Part shown: positions 1-11,140 of the stretch, in pieces | How positions within the stretch are numbered: position 1 is the first letter of the stretch | Layout: every line of letters begins with the position of its first letter | Origin: Bombyx mori | Lineage: Eukaryota > Arthropoda > Insecta > Lepidoptera > Bombycidae | Assembly (NCBI RefSeq): GCF_030269925.1 | Contig: NC_085133.1 | Span: 4,422,001-4,486,000, forward strand | Direction of reading: 5' to 3' | Length of the DNA: 64,000 nucleotides | The notes under the pieces: model-generated | Told to the model about the DNA's origin: nothing | Database searches by the model: none | What the model saw: only the letters and a program-made list of their open reading frames with translations | Program-made: the position numbers and the translations under genes

Positions 1-257
1 TACAAATTAAATAATTTTTTTAATCGTAAGGACTGATTGTCTTTAACAATTTTATAATACTAGGACGGTGCTTTCGAGTTAAATAATTCTCGGGAGTGCG
101 CTAATTTAGATTCGTAGAGTTTCTTTAGTAAGTTTTGTTTAGAGATTTAAATTTAAAGCATTGTTATTATTCGAGCTGAAAGCCAATGATTTTTAAAACT
201 AGAATAGAATTTAAATTTTATAGCTACACCATTTCTATTTAAAGTCGTCATTGTGTT

Positions 258-455
258 TTTTTAATTTTTTTATTGCCTTTGTAGGCAGACGAGCATACGG
301 CCCACCTGATGGTAAGTGGTCATCGTCGCTCATGGACGTCAGCAATGCCAGGGGCAGAGCCAAGCCGCTGCCTACCATAAGGTACTCTCCGCAAGCCTCG
401 TTTGAAGAAGGACATGTCATAGCGCTCGGAAAACACCGTGGAGGGGAGTTCATTC
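258..455 (-). mobile_element. LINE 3' tail, family 'GTAGGCAGACGAGC'
   Basis: The minus-strand sense reads into a terminal AATAAAAAAATT stretch, represented on the plus strand by a T-rich start at 258. The block beginning GTAGGCAGACGAGC recurs at 1778-1905, 18688-18836 and 51829-51976, and more weakly at 25517-25600. This is the longest copy and retains about 60 bp further from the tail than the others. A T-rich end and variable truncation at the other end fit a 5'-truncated non-LTR retrotransposon; a Jockey- or CR1-like origin is only a guess. No coding domain is visible. Confidence 0.7.
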
Positions 456-504
456 CTGTGTAAAAGTAATGTCTTGTGTGGTCGTACCTAGTGATGTGAC
501 TATG

Positions 505-713
505 CCGGTATGCAAATCTCGCAGGCAGGTACCAATTTTTCTGAGAAAGTACGTACTTATCACATTGTTATGAACGACTTCAAAGTTCAAAAAATAACAC
601 CGTGTGATAAAAAATCAAACCAGTAAAAATATTATTTTTTGTATTATTGGTTGATTTCGACCTCATGTCTCAAGGTAGGAAGCGGCATTTACATGGGCTG
701 TGAGAACATCCAC
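505..713 (+). mobile_element. Degenerate composite tRNA-SINE
   Basis: Bases 511-620 match, with many substitutions, the tRNA-headed SINE seen on the minus strand at 20489-20681 and 62399-62589. The eroded B-box region reads AATCTCGCAGGCAGGTACC. Bases 657-713 then resemble a piece of the BMC1-like module (CTCAAGGTAGG, GCATTTACATGGGCTGTGAG), with most of the module deleted. It looks like an old, decayed copy. Confidence 0.5.
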
Positions 714-862
714 ACACAAAAGCTATATTGTGTAAAAGTGTATGATTTTTTGAGCATCTCTTTAAGGTATTTTATATTAGATATGCGTATCAATTCAAAT
801 AAACAGTCTGCAACGTCTACATCGGCTGAGTCGCCTTCTTTTGATGAGTTATGGTGGATAGG

Positions 863-1052
863 AGCCCACTGAGTTTCTCGCCGGATCTTCTCAGTGGGTC
901 GCGTTTCCGATCCGGTGGTAGATTCTGCGAAGCACTGCTCTTGCTAGGGCCAGTGTTAGCACCTCTCCGGTTTGAGCCCCGTGAGCTCACCTACACGTTA
1001 GGGTGAAGCTGATATAGCCTCTCAAGGATATCAGAATAAGTAGGGAAAAAAA
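863..1052 (+). mobile_element. Bm1-type SINE
   Basis: Begins AGCCCACTGAGTTTCTCGCC, contains the block GATCCGGTGGTAGATTCTGC and ends in GTAGGGAAAAAAAGG. Sister copies lie at 2382-2579 (+), 22926-23112 (-), 26323-26568 (-) and 42619-42877 (-). The family name is from memory of Bombyx SINEs. No convincing target-site duplication was found. Confidence 0.8.
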
Positions 1053-1133
1053 GGTAGATAGGTTAACAAGGTGCGTGACTTACCCCCTATTTTGTCAAAC
1101 CAAGGTCTACTATTTCCAGTGTTAATAACGTTT

Positions 1134-1285
1134 GCTCACTCGCCGGAATTCTACAGTAGATTCTGCGGAGCACTGCTCTTGCTAGGGACAGTGTCAACAA
1201 CTCTTTCTGGCTGAGCTCGTTTACTCACCTACTAGCCAATGCGTAGCTGGAATAGCCCCTTAGGCTACCAGTGATTAGGTTGACG
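1134..1285 (+). mobile_element. Diverged Bm1-related SINE
   Basis: Shares GTAGATTCTGCGGAGCACTG and CTCTTGCTAGGG with Bm1 copies, but the downstream half (GGCTGAGCTCGTTTACTCAC, TAGCTGGAATAGCCCC) drifts toward the tail-variant subfamily seen at 40757-40985. It sits about 80 bp after another Bm1 copy in the same orientation. Confidence 0.65.
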
Positions 1286-1777
1286 TCAAAAGTATAATGA
1301 AGTCACGATCATCAATGGGATATAGTCAAAAAGGGCAAGAAAATCGATCAAAATTTCTAAAGTAAGACCACGGCCGTTCAGTACAAAGTGTGATAAAATA
1401 TTAGAAAGATTTTATAGTACAAAACCAACATGCTGCCCATCTTGTTAGGCGTCCCTCCCGCCCGCATGTCAAACGTTGAGCCGAATTAACGTCCGCCTTA
1501 GCTTTGTCATGGAGGCCTGCAGTACGTATTGGAAATCGCGCAAATTGTTGTTCCCATTGTGTACCAACCTACTAATATATACTAAGAGATTGTTCACAGC
1601 TATTGTTCGGTAACTGTTAATCTTGCTAGATGGTATTAGAGAGAATAGCTTGTAATACAAAAAGCAACTGGTTAAGCTCTACTATTGTGTAAATGTTTAA
1701 TGTTTTGAAGTTATATTAGTAGATAGGGACACAAGACCATTGCGAATTTGCTTCGTTATAAATATCCGACCAGTTGA
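1286..1777. other. Unassigned sequence
   Basis: I recognise no gene, RNA or repeat here. Reading frames are short (up to about 63 codons) and show no motif. Confidence 0.5.
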
Positions 1778-1905
1778 CTTTTTTTTTATTGCCCTTGTAG
1801 GCAGACGAGCATACCCACCTAATGGTGAGTTGTTACCGTCGCCCATCATGGACTTCAGCAATGCTAGGGGCAGAGCCAAAGCGCCGCCTACCGAAAACGC
1901 TGACT
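1778..1905 (-). mobile_element. LINE 3' tail, family 'GTAGGCAGACGAGC'
   Basis: Starts on the plus strand with a run of T then ATTGCCCTTGTAGGCAGACG and continues through CAATGCTAGGGGCAGAGCCA. It is shorter than the copy at 258-455 and ends near 1905, consistent with different 5' truncation of the same family. Confidence 0.7.
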
Positions 1906-2381
1906 CGTGTTCCAAGTTCAGTGAATGGTCTTTGTGGTCACGTAAATGGTATTCAAGTAGAATAAATTCGTATTGATTTTATATTTAACTTATTTCTACG
2001 ATTGTTTTTTTAATATCTATAATGTCAAAGACACTAACGAACCCGGTCCTTGGAAAACATTTTACATAGAATACCCGTCTTAGTGTTGAATTATGTTTAA
2101 CGCAGTTTTCACACATGTGTTGTTTTATGAATAGACAGTTCTGAACTTAACCAAGTGCAGAACATTGTCGTTGTTAGTAAAATTTATCACCGTATTGTTC
2201 AAGGATCTTGACCTGTTGTTGAATATGCTCATAATGAACTTGAATTTCCGGATCTGCAATAGATTTTGGAAGAGCCTCGAACTCTTCAAGCGAAATGCTG
2301 AGAGAGAAATATTTATGACGGATTTCTTAACACCAATATAGCAAAATTATGTATTTATGAATACAATAAACTCTCAGACAC
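1906..2381. other. Unassigned sequence
   Basis: AT-rich, with no coding, RNA or repeat signature that I can support. Confidence 0.5.
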
Positions 2382-2579
2382 AGCCCACTGAGTTTCTCGC
2401 CGGATCTTCTCAGTGGGTCGCGTTTCCGATCCGGTGGTAGATTCTGCGAAGCACGGCTCTTGCTAGGGTTCGTGTTAGCAACGTCATCAGGTTTGAGCCC
2501 CGTGAGCTCACCTACAAACGTTAGGGTTACGCTGAAATAGCCCCTAAGGCTATCAGCTTAGGTAGGAATAAAAAAAAAA
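2382..2579 (+). mobile_element. Bm1-type SINE
   Basis: One of the clearest copies in the window. It starts AGCCCACTGAGTTTCTCGCC, carries GGTTTGAGCCCCGTGAGCTC and ends TAGGAATAAAAAAAAAACC. The start is preceded by CAGACAC, which is also found beside the Bm1 start at 42807 and 23112, so the true element extends slightly upstream. Confidence 0.85.
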
Positions 2580-2716
2580 CCATAAATTATCACGTATGTC
2601 ATTGATACTATTCAAAACAATTGATGATTGACGTAATAGATACTGAATACTGAAGATATGTTCTCACGATCAGCTGTTTAAGCTCTCATGGAGTATGTAT
2701 CTACATAACTGTGTAA

Positions 2717-2857
2717 CTGTAACTATACTTGAGACCTTAGAACTTACATCTCAAGGTGGGTGGCGCATTTACATTGTGGATGTCTATGGGCTCCAGTAAC
2801 CACTTGACACCAGGTGGGCTGTGAGCTCGTCCGCCCATCTAAGCAATAAAAAAAATA
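2717..2857 (+). mobile_element. BMC1-like module, 5'-truncated
   Basis: Sense strand reads AACTATACTTGAGACCTTAG through CCAGGTGGGCTGTGAGCTCG to GCAATAAAAAAAATAG. Compared with full modules such as 27162-27414 it lacks about the first 100 bp. Confidence 0.8.
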
Positions 2858-3593
2858 GCTGGATCTACTCGTATGTTCAAGTGTCTTATATATTTTCAAG
2901 TTTTTTATTGTTTACTGGAATTGAATGTACAAACAATGATCCGTCCTTTTCGGCTTATATTGTATTTCGCGCACGCACTATTAATATTGCAAATGAAGAT
3001 AAACAAAGGATCGAGCGAAAACAAATCAAATTCTTACAATCAAAACCGCATAATAGGCCGTTAAAGGCACCTAACGCGGAAGGTGTTAAAGACGCTAATG
3101 AAGAAATTAATTATAAAACAATAGACTCCATTCAGTACCTGTTCTTATCAGGGCGAATTCACTTTCTTGAGCGAAAGTTTCGGGGCCACAATGAGGGACT
3201 GGGAATGGCATAGCGATTTATTGCGGGTCCCTAACAAAGCACGGTGCGACGCCCCTTCCTTTCAAACTTAGAATGCCATTTGATTGTGATTCTTTTTTTT
3301 ATTAGCTTAAGGTCGGGTATTAGGAAATCTCATGTTGATGATTTACGACTTAACAGAGAGCCTGAAATTTCCAACAATAGTTATATTAATGGTAACATTG
3401 AAGTATTCACACGTCTCAGAACGTATGGTAATACTTATAAAAACCATTTAATCATAAGGGTCCCTATATGTTCGGTTATTCCCAGTTAAAATAGAATAAA
3501 ATGTAACCAGACTTATCTTCAATTAAAACTTCCGGAAAACCCTTTCAAAACTAAGTACTAAATTGATAAATGCTAATTTTGATAAATATTAGT
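2858..3593. other. Unassigned sequence
   Basis: Contains open frames of up to 130 codons, but the longest starts inside the preceding repeat and shows no domain. I do not call a gene. Confidence 0.5.
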
Positions 3594-3841
3594 TTTTTTT
3601 TGTTGTTGCTTGGATGGGTGGACGAGCTCACAGCCCACCTGGTGTTAAGTGGTTACTTGAGCCCATAGACATCTACAAGGTAAATGCGCCACCCACCTTG
3701 AGATATAAGTTCTAAGGCCTCAAAGAATAGTTACAACGGCTGCCCCACCCTTCAAACCGAAACGCATTACTGCTTCACGGCAGAAATAGGCAGGGTGGTG
3801 GTACCTATACGCGCGGACTCACAAGAGGTCCTACCACCAGT
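3594..3841 (-). mobile_element. BMC1-like module, full length
   Basis: The minus-strand sense starts at ACTGGTGGTAGGACCTCTTG (plus 3841) and ends in GCAACAACAAAAAAAA (plus 3594). The 5' boundary is the one shared by most copies in the window. The flanks show no convincing target-site duplication. Confidence 0.85.
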
Positions 3842-4561
3842 GCAGCAAAAATGTTTTTTTTTTTCAGGCCGTGTGCCTAGCCTCCTATGAGGTCCCTGCG
3901 TCTACGGGTGCGCGGGGTATGTGGGACTTGACGATCTGCAAGGTGTTAGGAGCAGACCGCGGGCTCAAGGAAATTTGGGGCCCTATCGCACTAAACGACT
4001 CCCTTGCACTCTTGAGTTAACCTTGACGCTATCGAGAACGTTAAAAAATACGCACTAAGCACTGTTAACCACTTCACACTAGATGCGCATTTAAAAACTC
4101 TTTAAGTCACACTAGCTTCTTTGTTTTTTTTTTTAAATAAAAATAACTTATTATTCTCGTCTGCATAATAAACAGGATCATAGAATACAAGCCGACGATC
4201 CGCGTCAGTACCAAGACACTTTGTTTTATCGTCCAATTGTCAGGATTTATTTGTGCTCAATTAGATGGGACTGCGAGCCTTCAAACAAAAGGAAGGGGGG
4301 TCCCTTTTTTAAAAATGTTTACCGCTCCCGAATTTTACGGAGTGTGAATTCGAGGCGGTTTTTTTTTTTTTGAAATCTCGTGATTGGTTGTCAAAGTTGT
4401 ATATAGAAAAAAAAAAGAGTTTTATTCTTTATTGCTGTAAACTAATGTATGGATTTGTTGAACAGTCGAAAGTTTACAACAACTTTCACGTTAACGTCGT
4501 CATTAGTTAGTTAGTAACTGTAACAAATTACTGTAGACTATAATTTGACTTAGCGTGGGTG
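3842..4561. other. Unassigned sequence with a GC-richer patch
   Basis: A T-run followed by a GC-rich patch (about 3865-3990) contains AGCAGACCGCGGGCTCAAGG. A similar T-run plus CAGACCGCGGGTCCAAGG recurs at 43453-43525, so this is probably an unnamed dispersed repeat. The rest is AT-rich with poly-T tracts. Confidence 0.4.
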
Positions 4562-4737
4562 TTTTTTTTTTCTACCTAAGCTGAGAGCCTTAAGAGGCTA
4601 TTTCAGCGTAACCTTGGTCTCCTTCGGAGGCGCTCGGGCAGTTGTTAGCAAATCCCACACCTCTTGGCTGAGCCTTTGCTCGCCCACCTGTCCTGGTGAA
4701 ACTGGAAAGGCCTTCGGGCCACCAGTAAACTTTCAAT

Positions 4738-4819
<82 letters not shown>

Positions 4820-4974
4820 CGTAACCTTAACTAGTAGGTGAGTTCACGGGGTTCAAACCTGACGACGTTGCTAACACGAACCCTAGCAAGAGCCGTGCTT
4901 CGCAGAATCTACCACCGGATCGGAAACGCGACCCAATGAAAAGATTCGGCGAGAAACTCAGTGGGCTTTGTATG
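4562..4974 (-). mobile_element. Bm1-type SINE split by a younger insertion
   Basis: The 3' part (plus 4562-4615, CTACCTAAGCTGAGAGCC) and the remainder (4819-4974, ending GAAACTCAGTGGGCT) form one minus-strand Bm1 element. The insertion at 4616-4818 separates them. AGCGTAACCTT at the break is duplicated on both sides. Removing the insertion restores normal Bm1 order, as at 42619-42877. Confidence 0.85.
4616..4818 (+). mobile_element. Bm1-variant SINE insertion with 78-nt poly(A)
   Basis: About 125 bp beginning GGTCTCCTTCGGAGGCGCTC are followed by an uninterrupted run of 78 A (4741-4818). The insert matches the reverse complement of part of 40757-40860, the tail-variant Bm1 subfamily, so it is a 5'-truncated plus-strand copy. 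It is flanked by AGCGTAACCTT at 4605-4615 and GCGTAACCTT at 4819-4828, a target-site duplication of 10-11 bp typical of LINE-driven retroposition. The pure long poly(A) implies a recent event. Confidence 0.85.
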
Positions 4975-5089
4975 AGGGTTTAGTGGTTGTTTTGCAATAA
5001 CTCATGCTTTTGTAACTTTGTCTTTATATCAATAGTCTTTATGTCAAGCAGTAATGCATTTCGATTTGACGGGTAGGGCAGCTGTTGTA

Positions 5090-5196
5090 GTACTAACCTG
5101 AGACTGAGAACTCACGTCTCAAGGTGAGTGGCGATATTTGAATTGTTAACGCCAGATGGGCAATGAGCTCATCCACCCATCTAAGCAATACCAGAA
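5090..5196 (+). mobile_element. Degenerate BMC1-like module
   Basis: Retains CTCAAGGTGAGTGGCG, a scrambled middle, and CATCCACCCATCTAAGCAAT at the 3' end. It is old and internally deleted. Confidence 0.6.
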
Positions 5197-5686
5197 AAGT
5201 AACCTCCGACAACTGATAGTGGGTTTAATACCCCATTCAAGTCAATGTCCGTTTTGTTAAGAAATCGCAAACGTAATAATTAAACTAATCATAACTTTTT
5301 TCGCACATAATCACATCTCATCGAAGGCAGACTGGGATTGCGATCAGCGGTAATTAATCCCTGAATCTGACAAAGCAAGCGATCAGGCACGAGGTTAACG
5401 ACCTCATTAGTTTGGGCGGGCCGCGGGAATGTTTGATTGATCGTAAGAAGTTCCGTCCAATATTTGTCAAAATGTTTTCCGCCTCGATTGCTCTTTTGGG
5501 CAAGTCGGTTTATTAATTACTACGTTTTTATGGCAGAAACGAAATTAACGATATCAAAAGGTTTCTTTCTTGGCTTTGTTTAGTGTTTATATTTTAATAA
5601 ATGGATTCTTTTTCTTTCCTTAAATGGATCTCACAAGATGTTGAAGATCACAAGAAGAAATGGATCTTCATGAAAATGTGTGAGGG
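5197..5686. other. Unassigned sequence
   Basis: No gene or repeat recognised. Confidence 0.5.
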
Positions 5687-5930
5687 TTTTTTTTTATTGC
5701 TTAGATGGGTAAACGAGCTCACAGCCCACCTGGTGTTAAGTGGTTACTGGAGCCCATAGACATCTACGACGTAAATGCGCCACCCACCTTGAAATATAAG
5801 TTCTAAGGTCTCAGTATAGTTACAACGGCTACCCCATCCTTCAAACCGAAACGCATTACTACTTCACGGCAGAAATTAGCGGGGTGGTGGTACCTACCCG
5901 TGCGGACTCGCAAGAGGTCCTACCACCAGT
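5687..5930 (-). mobile_element. BMC1-like module, full length
   Basis: The plus strand runs from TTTTTTTTATTGCTTAGATG to CCTACCACCAGT at 5930. The sense 5' end is exactly the ACTGGTGGTAGG boundary. It is nearly colinear with 37411-37660. Confidence 0.85.
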
Positions 5931-6971
5931 ACAACAAAAATGATATTTTTTAATTTAATAGTGGTCTTTCTGGGAATATCGTGTTTTCCAAAAATGTTGA
6001 TCGCATATATTAGTCATATTATGATTAAATTATACCGGTATAGTGATAAGGTTCTTTGGTTTGAGCGTCTGGTAAATTAAAATTGTTGATACGTCCTTAA
6101 ATTAACTTCCAGTGCTCGCAGAATCTTCATTCCGGTTGAAACAAACTAATTGTTACGAATAACGCCGGTAGCACATAAATATCTCACACCTGGACACTTC
6201 GCGTGCGGTGGATAACTGCTTTCGGGCGCACTCCGCCAATAAATCAGCTGAACTGTCCGTGTGTGGAAACGATCAGAGTCGGGAAATTAAAGAACCCTTT
6301 TTTTACGGCGTTAAGTTTGCACGGGAAATACATGTGACGGAAAATTTATCTGGCTTTAGCGAATTCCGGCCAAGCTTCGTTGTCACTATCGCTAAGTAGA
6401 TAAAGGTCTGTCAATATTTATTATATTCAAATAAATTGCAATACATATAATCTATATATTAATACGTGAAGCAAAAACTTTGTACGTTGATCCTATTTAC
6501 AGTGTTCTTCAAGTGGTACATAATTATTAACATAAAGGCGTACTATGAGATAACGTTAAAATCTAAAACCCTTGAATGAAAACCCTTGAATAGCCTTTAC
6601 GATACACATAAACGCCTCGAGCAACCCTTGAATGTAATTGCATGTCGTCCAGACTCTAACGTGGGTATAAAAACGCGGTAACTGATATTTGTGTAAGCTC
6701 GTATATCTCGGCCAAGTGGCGCCACCTGGCGGTGACAGAGCACGAATGATTTATTTTTCAAATCGAACTAGGCACGACGAGAGGGGAATTTTAATCGGTG
6801 TTTGGATTGCGGCGTTGTGTTAAAAATGTATTGTCAGATATATCTATTTTTTTTTTCGAGTAACCGTCAATTTTATGAAATTACAAGGATATGTTAGCAA
6901 TTTCCAGCACGCAAAGCCCAACTCATGCTGGAATAAGGATGTGGTTTTATTGCTTTATTCGATGGCTTGGC
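5931..6971. other. Unassigned sequence with a Helitron-end fragment
   Basis: Mostly unassigned. A TATAAAAA at 6666-6673 lies upstream of a 10-bp perfect palindrome GTGGCGCCAC (6716-6725), but no transcript structure follows that I can support. Confidence 0.4.
6451..6484 (+). mobile_element. Isolated Helitron 5'-end fragment
   Basis: TCTATATATTAATACGTGAA and the next 14 bases, preceded by A, match the minus-strand 5' ends of the related elements at 15283-15649 and 22107-22523. After 6484 the sequence diverges, so this is a terminal fragment or an element sharing only the end. Confidence 0.5.
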
Positions 6972-6983
6972 TACGTACCTGAC

Positions 6984-7282
6984 TTTTTTTTTTTGTTCAC
7001 TTGGAAATCGCCAGACTTCCGCCCTCCACTGGGGACGGCGGGCATGTCAGAGTCGATCCGACTAAAACCTCCTGTCGCTCAAGAACCAACGTCCAAACCT
7101 CGCATGAGACAGAACTTATGAAAAGGCAAAGAGGGGAAAATGAAGCGTTTAGTGCGGAGCACATCTCTCCCATCACCCTCCCCCTCAGGACGCCGGACCG
7201 GCGGTTGTCGGCGCCACGACCACCAGCCCTCTCGGTCGGCAGGCTATCCGAAGCCCGCCTAGATGGCGCCAGTTAGAGTGAG
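6984..7282 (-). mobile_element. 5'-truncated LINE insertion with 12-bp TSD
   Basis: A 299-bp GC-rich block starts on the plus strand with 11 T (6984-6994), the poly(A) tail of a minus-strand element, and ends at 7282. It is flanked by perfect 12-bp duplications TACGTACCTGAC at 6972-6983 and 7283-7294. Apparent plus-strand frames across it are antisense to the retroposon. I do not recognise the family. The poly(A) and TSD indicate LINE-machinery insertion. Confidence 0.85.
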
Positions 7283-7390
7283 TACGTACCTGACATGGGC
7301 GATGTTTATGAACGTGATGCGTTCACTGCCGATCTAATGTTGAATTAAGGAAGAATTGCTGGTAGCACAAAGGCATTTACAATTTCAACA

Positions 7391-7497
7391 GGTCAGGTAG
7401 ACAAGCACGGGCTCAGCCAGTAGGGGTGGAACAGCTACCCGAGCGCCTACGAAGCAAACCTAACAGATCAGGGGCAGCTGCTTCGCGAATGAATCTA
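7391..7497 (-). mobile_element. Bm1-variant SINE fragment
   Basis: Plus strand GGGCTCAGCCAGTAGGGGTG, GCTACCCGAGCGCCTACG and GGGGCAGCTGCTTCGCGAAT correspond in the same order to 40780-40895. It is a diverged internal fragment of the tail-variant Bm1 subfamily. Confidence 0.65.
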
Positions 7498-8130
7498 TGA
7501 TGTCAGAAAATGACTTAGACATAATCATCACAGATCGAATCACGTAAAAATCTCGATTCCGTTAGAACGTTTCTTGTGCACTCTCAATTAATTCTAAATT
7601 ATAATAACGAATAACCTGTCACAGCCGTCACAGAAATAGCTCAATTGTAATACATAGAGAAAACAATGTTGCTTGCATTAATCTACTTTCCATTGTAGTT
7701 GTCACGAAAAGCAACCTGACATAGTTATAGACATTCGTGGAACCTATGACTTTAACTAATTCACTCAGCTATTTTAGTGCTCAACTATAATGCAGGACGT
7801 AAAATATTACAATGTTGTTTAATCGCTCAGGTGTTAAAGGCGTGTAATGTACTAGGACAAAGATGAGTTATCGCAAAGCAAAGCAAAGCAAAGAAAGCAG
7901 AAGTTTCGAGAATTTTGCGACACCCACGTAAATGGTTTGGTACTACTTTAGGCAGGCATTCACGGGACATGTACCAAGGTTTTAATTGATCTGAAAGCAA
8001 TTTACGGGGTGATTTGGAACTGATCCCAAAACGAAAATGCCTGGTTAGACCGCAAATTTCGAACATAACAACACAAAAGTACATTTGAATCATTTAATTA
8101 TGTAGTCTTTTGAATTAGACGTAATTTTTT
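7498..8130. other. Unassigned sequence with short AAAGC repeat
   Basis: Contains a short pentanucleotide run (GCAAA)n at about 7873-7895. Otherwise there is nothing I recognise. Confidence 0.5.
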
Positions 8131-8336
8131 TTAATTTTTTTATTGCTTAGATGGATGGACGAGCTCACAGCCAACCTGGTGGTAAATGGTTACTGGAGCC
8201 CATAGACATATACAAGGTAAATGCGCCACCTACCTTCAGATATAAGCTCTAAGGTCTCAGTATAGTTACAACGGCTGCCCCACCCTTCAAACCGAAACGC
8301 ATGACTGCTTCACGGCAGAAATAGTCAGGACGGTGT
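8131..8336 (-). mobile_element. BMC1-like module, 5'-truncated
   Basis: Plus strand begins TTTTTTATTGCTTAGATGGA and matches the module up to GGCAGAAATAGTCAGGACGG. About 40 bp of the sense 5' end are missing. Confidence 0.8.
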
Positions 8337-10977
8337 TAATGTGACGTAATGTGACTGAATTAAGAAGAAATGACACGCGAAATCTCTGGTCTCGATGTAA
8401 TATGATAGGCGTCCCATCAGCTACCAACCAAAGTAGACGGTAGGTGTAAAAACTCACCAAAACATAAATCTGGATCGACTTCGCCTGCCACTGGTGCATA
8501 ATTCTCAGAATTTCAAACTATAAACGCGTAATCTCTGAACGAGTCTAACCTGTTTTGCTTCTGTAATTAGGACTCGTCGCCACCTTATCCGCAATCAGAG
8601 TCTTGCCATTTTGTTCCGCCCGGTGGATACAGTCTCGGTGTGAGTTTGATTTATGTTAGCGGATGTAGCGATTTTTACGGGTATCGAATAGATTTTTGGT
8701 GCATCAAGTATCGCATGTATGAGACAACAGATGGTACTTCTTATTTTGTTACTTAGACCGGTGAATGGCCAACCGGAGGCATCGCAATTTCAAAAAGGCA
8801 TCACATTGAGGCACGAAGTCTAAGTGTCTCTAGTATGCTATAGATAGCTTACGCAATCTTCTATAGGGGAACCTCTTATGTTAAGAAGAATTTTACGATG
8901 TCACTAGCATTCATAGGTTCAAACAACACAAAGCACATTACAGATGCCTATCCTACGCATTAGTAGCATCTACCTAGAAAGATCAATTAAGGAACTGTTA
9001 GCATCTATGTTTTGTTACTAATCACATATGTGACTCTTCGTTTAAAAAAGGACATTTTATGGTAACAACGTCGTAGAGGGAGCTCCATTGCCTCATTTAT
9101 TGAAATTGACTTATGGTTCCACAGGTCCTTTCGAACATTTGGATCTACTGAGGTACTTTGGGTGTCTCTGTCTTTTTATGGGAAGTATTTCATTCATCCA
9201 TAATTCCTGAAATCGCTGCGTTCATTCATAGTACGTTTCCAAAGGTCATGGCTTTAAAATGCGCTTCTCTCCATTGGTTTTCCTAGGTATCCAGTAACCA
9301 GTGATGGTTAACTCTTAGCATCGCAGTTGTACGCATTAAACTTCGAATACAATAAAGCATCAAACACACCATATACATCAATAGCCCTTTACATGAGAAT
9401 TTCTTGTCGTCAGTGTCATAATAATTAAATTCGATGTACACATCTTCAAGATATCCACATATATTTAATTATAATTAAAATTAAATCGGGATCGTGAACA
9501 CAACATCTGGACGTACTAGCCATAATGAAATAGTAACATAAACTTTATCGATGTATTGTAATAATGTATATTTCCGAACAAGGAGGGGAAACATTTTAAA
9601 TGAGGGTAGTAGATAAACTAGAGCTGATGAGTTAAAATGGCGTATGTCAATATATTGTACATTACATTACTTTATCGACCATAGAAACAAAGAACTGCAC
9701 CAAAAAAAAAATTTTTTTTCGGCCTATTTTATCTTATAATTAGCTAATGAGACTCAGGAATCCCAGGGTGTTTTTCGAGCGCATGTATCCCTTCAAAGGA
9801 GTTTTGCCTGGAGATACTTCAGCAGTATGCTTTAGCTTAGCTGTGACCCTGATCACTGTGGCTAGCATCAGGACCGTGCCATATGTACGTCCGCAAAAAA
9901 TGGAAATAAAAAAATCATTAAGAGCGTTAATCTCATCACTGACACCACAACTTATCTCGTCTCCCCCGTAGACAAGGAAATATAACAGTCCAATACACCA
10001 AGACCTCTCTAATCGCGTTCGCCGCTCTCTTCATAATAATAGATATCCAAAGAAGAGAGATACTAGAGAGTTCTAATTAATCTGGATCAGTGTACATCTT
10101 TGATTATCGGCTTGAATTCAAATCGGGTTTTCAAACCCCTCATTATTTTGCACCGTGTATCAATTAATTTATTTAAGCAGAATAGTTTGTTTTGGTGGTT
10201 GTTCTTATTATTTTGGTTAATCGAAGTGTATATGGTTTTATTTTCTGTACCACACTTTGTAGTTAAATATATAGTCATTAAACCAGTGTTTTATGGTGAT
10301 GCGTAAACAGTTTTTAATAAGGTGTTTGCAGATGATGTGTTGTTGTTGAGCCATTGCTAAGATTTGCCCGTAGGCCCAATAATGGTACTGGCGGTAGATG
10401 TTTCTACCGTAACCATCGTATTAAGAACCCGCACATATAAGTACTACCTTCGGTCTAGGTAGAATAGCCGTTGTCCAATTCAGTCATATCTCGAAGTAAG
10501 TGAAGAAAATCGTCTCTAAATCCTGCCGCACATATTTCACAATTTCACTGTATGAAAACGGTTATTGGACACATTATACCTATTCGCCTTCCATCCATTC
10601 GGATCCGGATTCGCCTTCCATCCATGCCATATTTTAAGGCAAATGTCTAGAATTTGGCGATTTTTTTTCGGCTTATTAAAAAAATGGTTTAAAACCCATT
10701 GATTAACATACCGATCAATCAAATACTGTAAACCCTATGTCCAAATGTTTATCTTGTAAGTAAATGTCAAACAAAACACAAAACAAAAAAGGCTACCCAC
10801 CAAAATGAAAACGCAATAAATTGGAAATAATCATTCACTTAAATACCACGACATTAGTCTTGGCGGTATATCATCGTGTGTATGTCGACATTTAGAGGTA
10901 ATTGACATTATAGATTGATGACACACACACGCGCCATTTGCAAAATCGACTAAGAGACGATATTTCTGATATACTAA
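8337..10977. other. Long unassigned stretch
   Basis: About 2.6 kb without a recognisable gene or named repeat. Open frames are short and motif-free, including a 74-codon frame at 9747. A small hairpin lies at 10392-10409 (CGGTAGA, 4-nt loop, TCTACCG). Confidence 0.5.
10582..10625. repeat. Short 27-bp-period duplication
   Basis: ATTCGCCTTCCATCCAT occurs at 10582-10598 and again at 10609-10625, separated by TCGGATCCGG. Confidence 0.8.
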
Positions 10978-11140
10978 AGCTGCTTTCAGACTACATATAC
11001 TATATAGCTTATAGCAAAACAATATCGTGCAGCATACATTGTTATGAACACGTTCACACTATACTGTACTATATATTATTGGCTAATTATACGCTGCTAT
11101 ACTATATGGCACTATAGTATAGCGTGGTCTGAAAGCAGCT
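10978..11140. mobile_element. 163-bp MITE with 14-bp TIRs and TAA duplication
   Basis: The left end AGCTGCTTTCAGAC (10978-10991) is the exact reverse complement of the right end GTCTGAAAGCAGCT (11127-11140). Both ends are flanked by TAA (10975-10977 and 11141-11143). The interior is rich in TATAGTATA-like words and has no coding capacity. A 3-bp TAA/TTA duplication is typical of PIF/Harbinger-type transposons; that assignment is inference. Confidence 0.8.

Noticed and set aside
2821..3213. 130-codon plus-strand open frame
   Set aside because: It begins inside a BMC1-like module tail, has no domain, and composition suggests chance.
4741..4818. A78 run as a sequencing or assembly artefact
   Set aside because: It terminates a truncated retroposon and is followed by an exact target-site duplication, so it is best explained as a real poly(A) tail, though its exact length may be uncertain.
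6666..6725. TATAAAAA plus GTGGCGCCAC palindrome as a promoter
   Set aside because: No initiator, open frame or conserved context downstream; words of this kind are common in AT-rich DNA.
7001..7276. 91-codon GC-rich frame as a possible host exon
   Set aside because: It lies wholly inside a TSD-flanked LINE insertion and is antisense to it.
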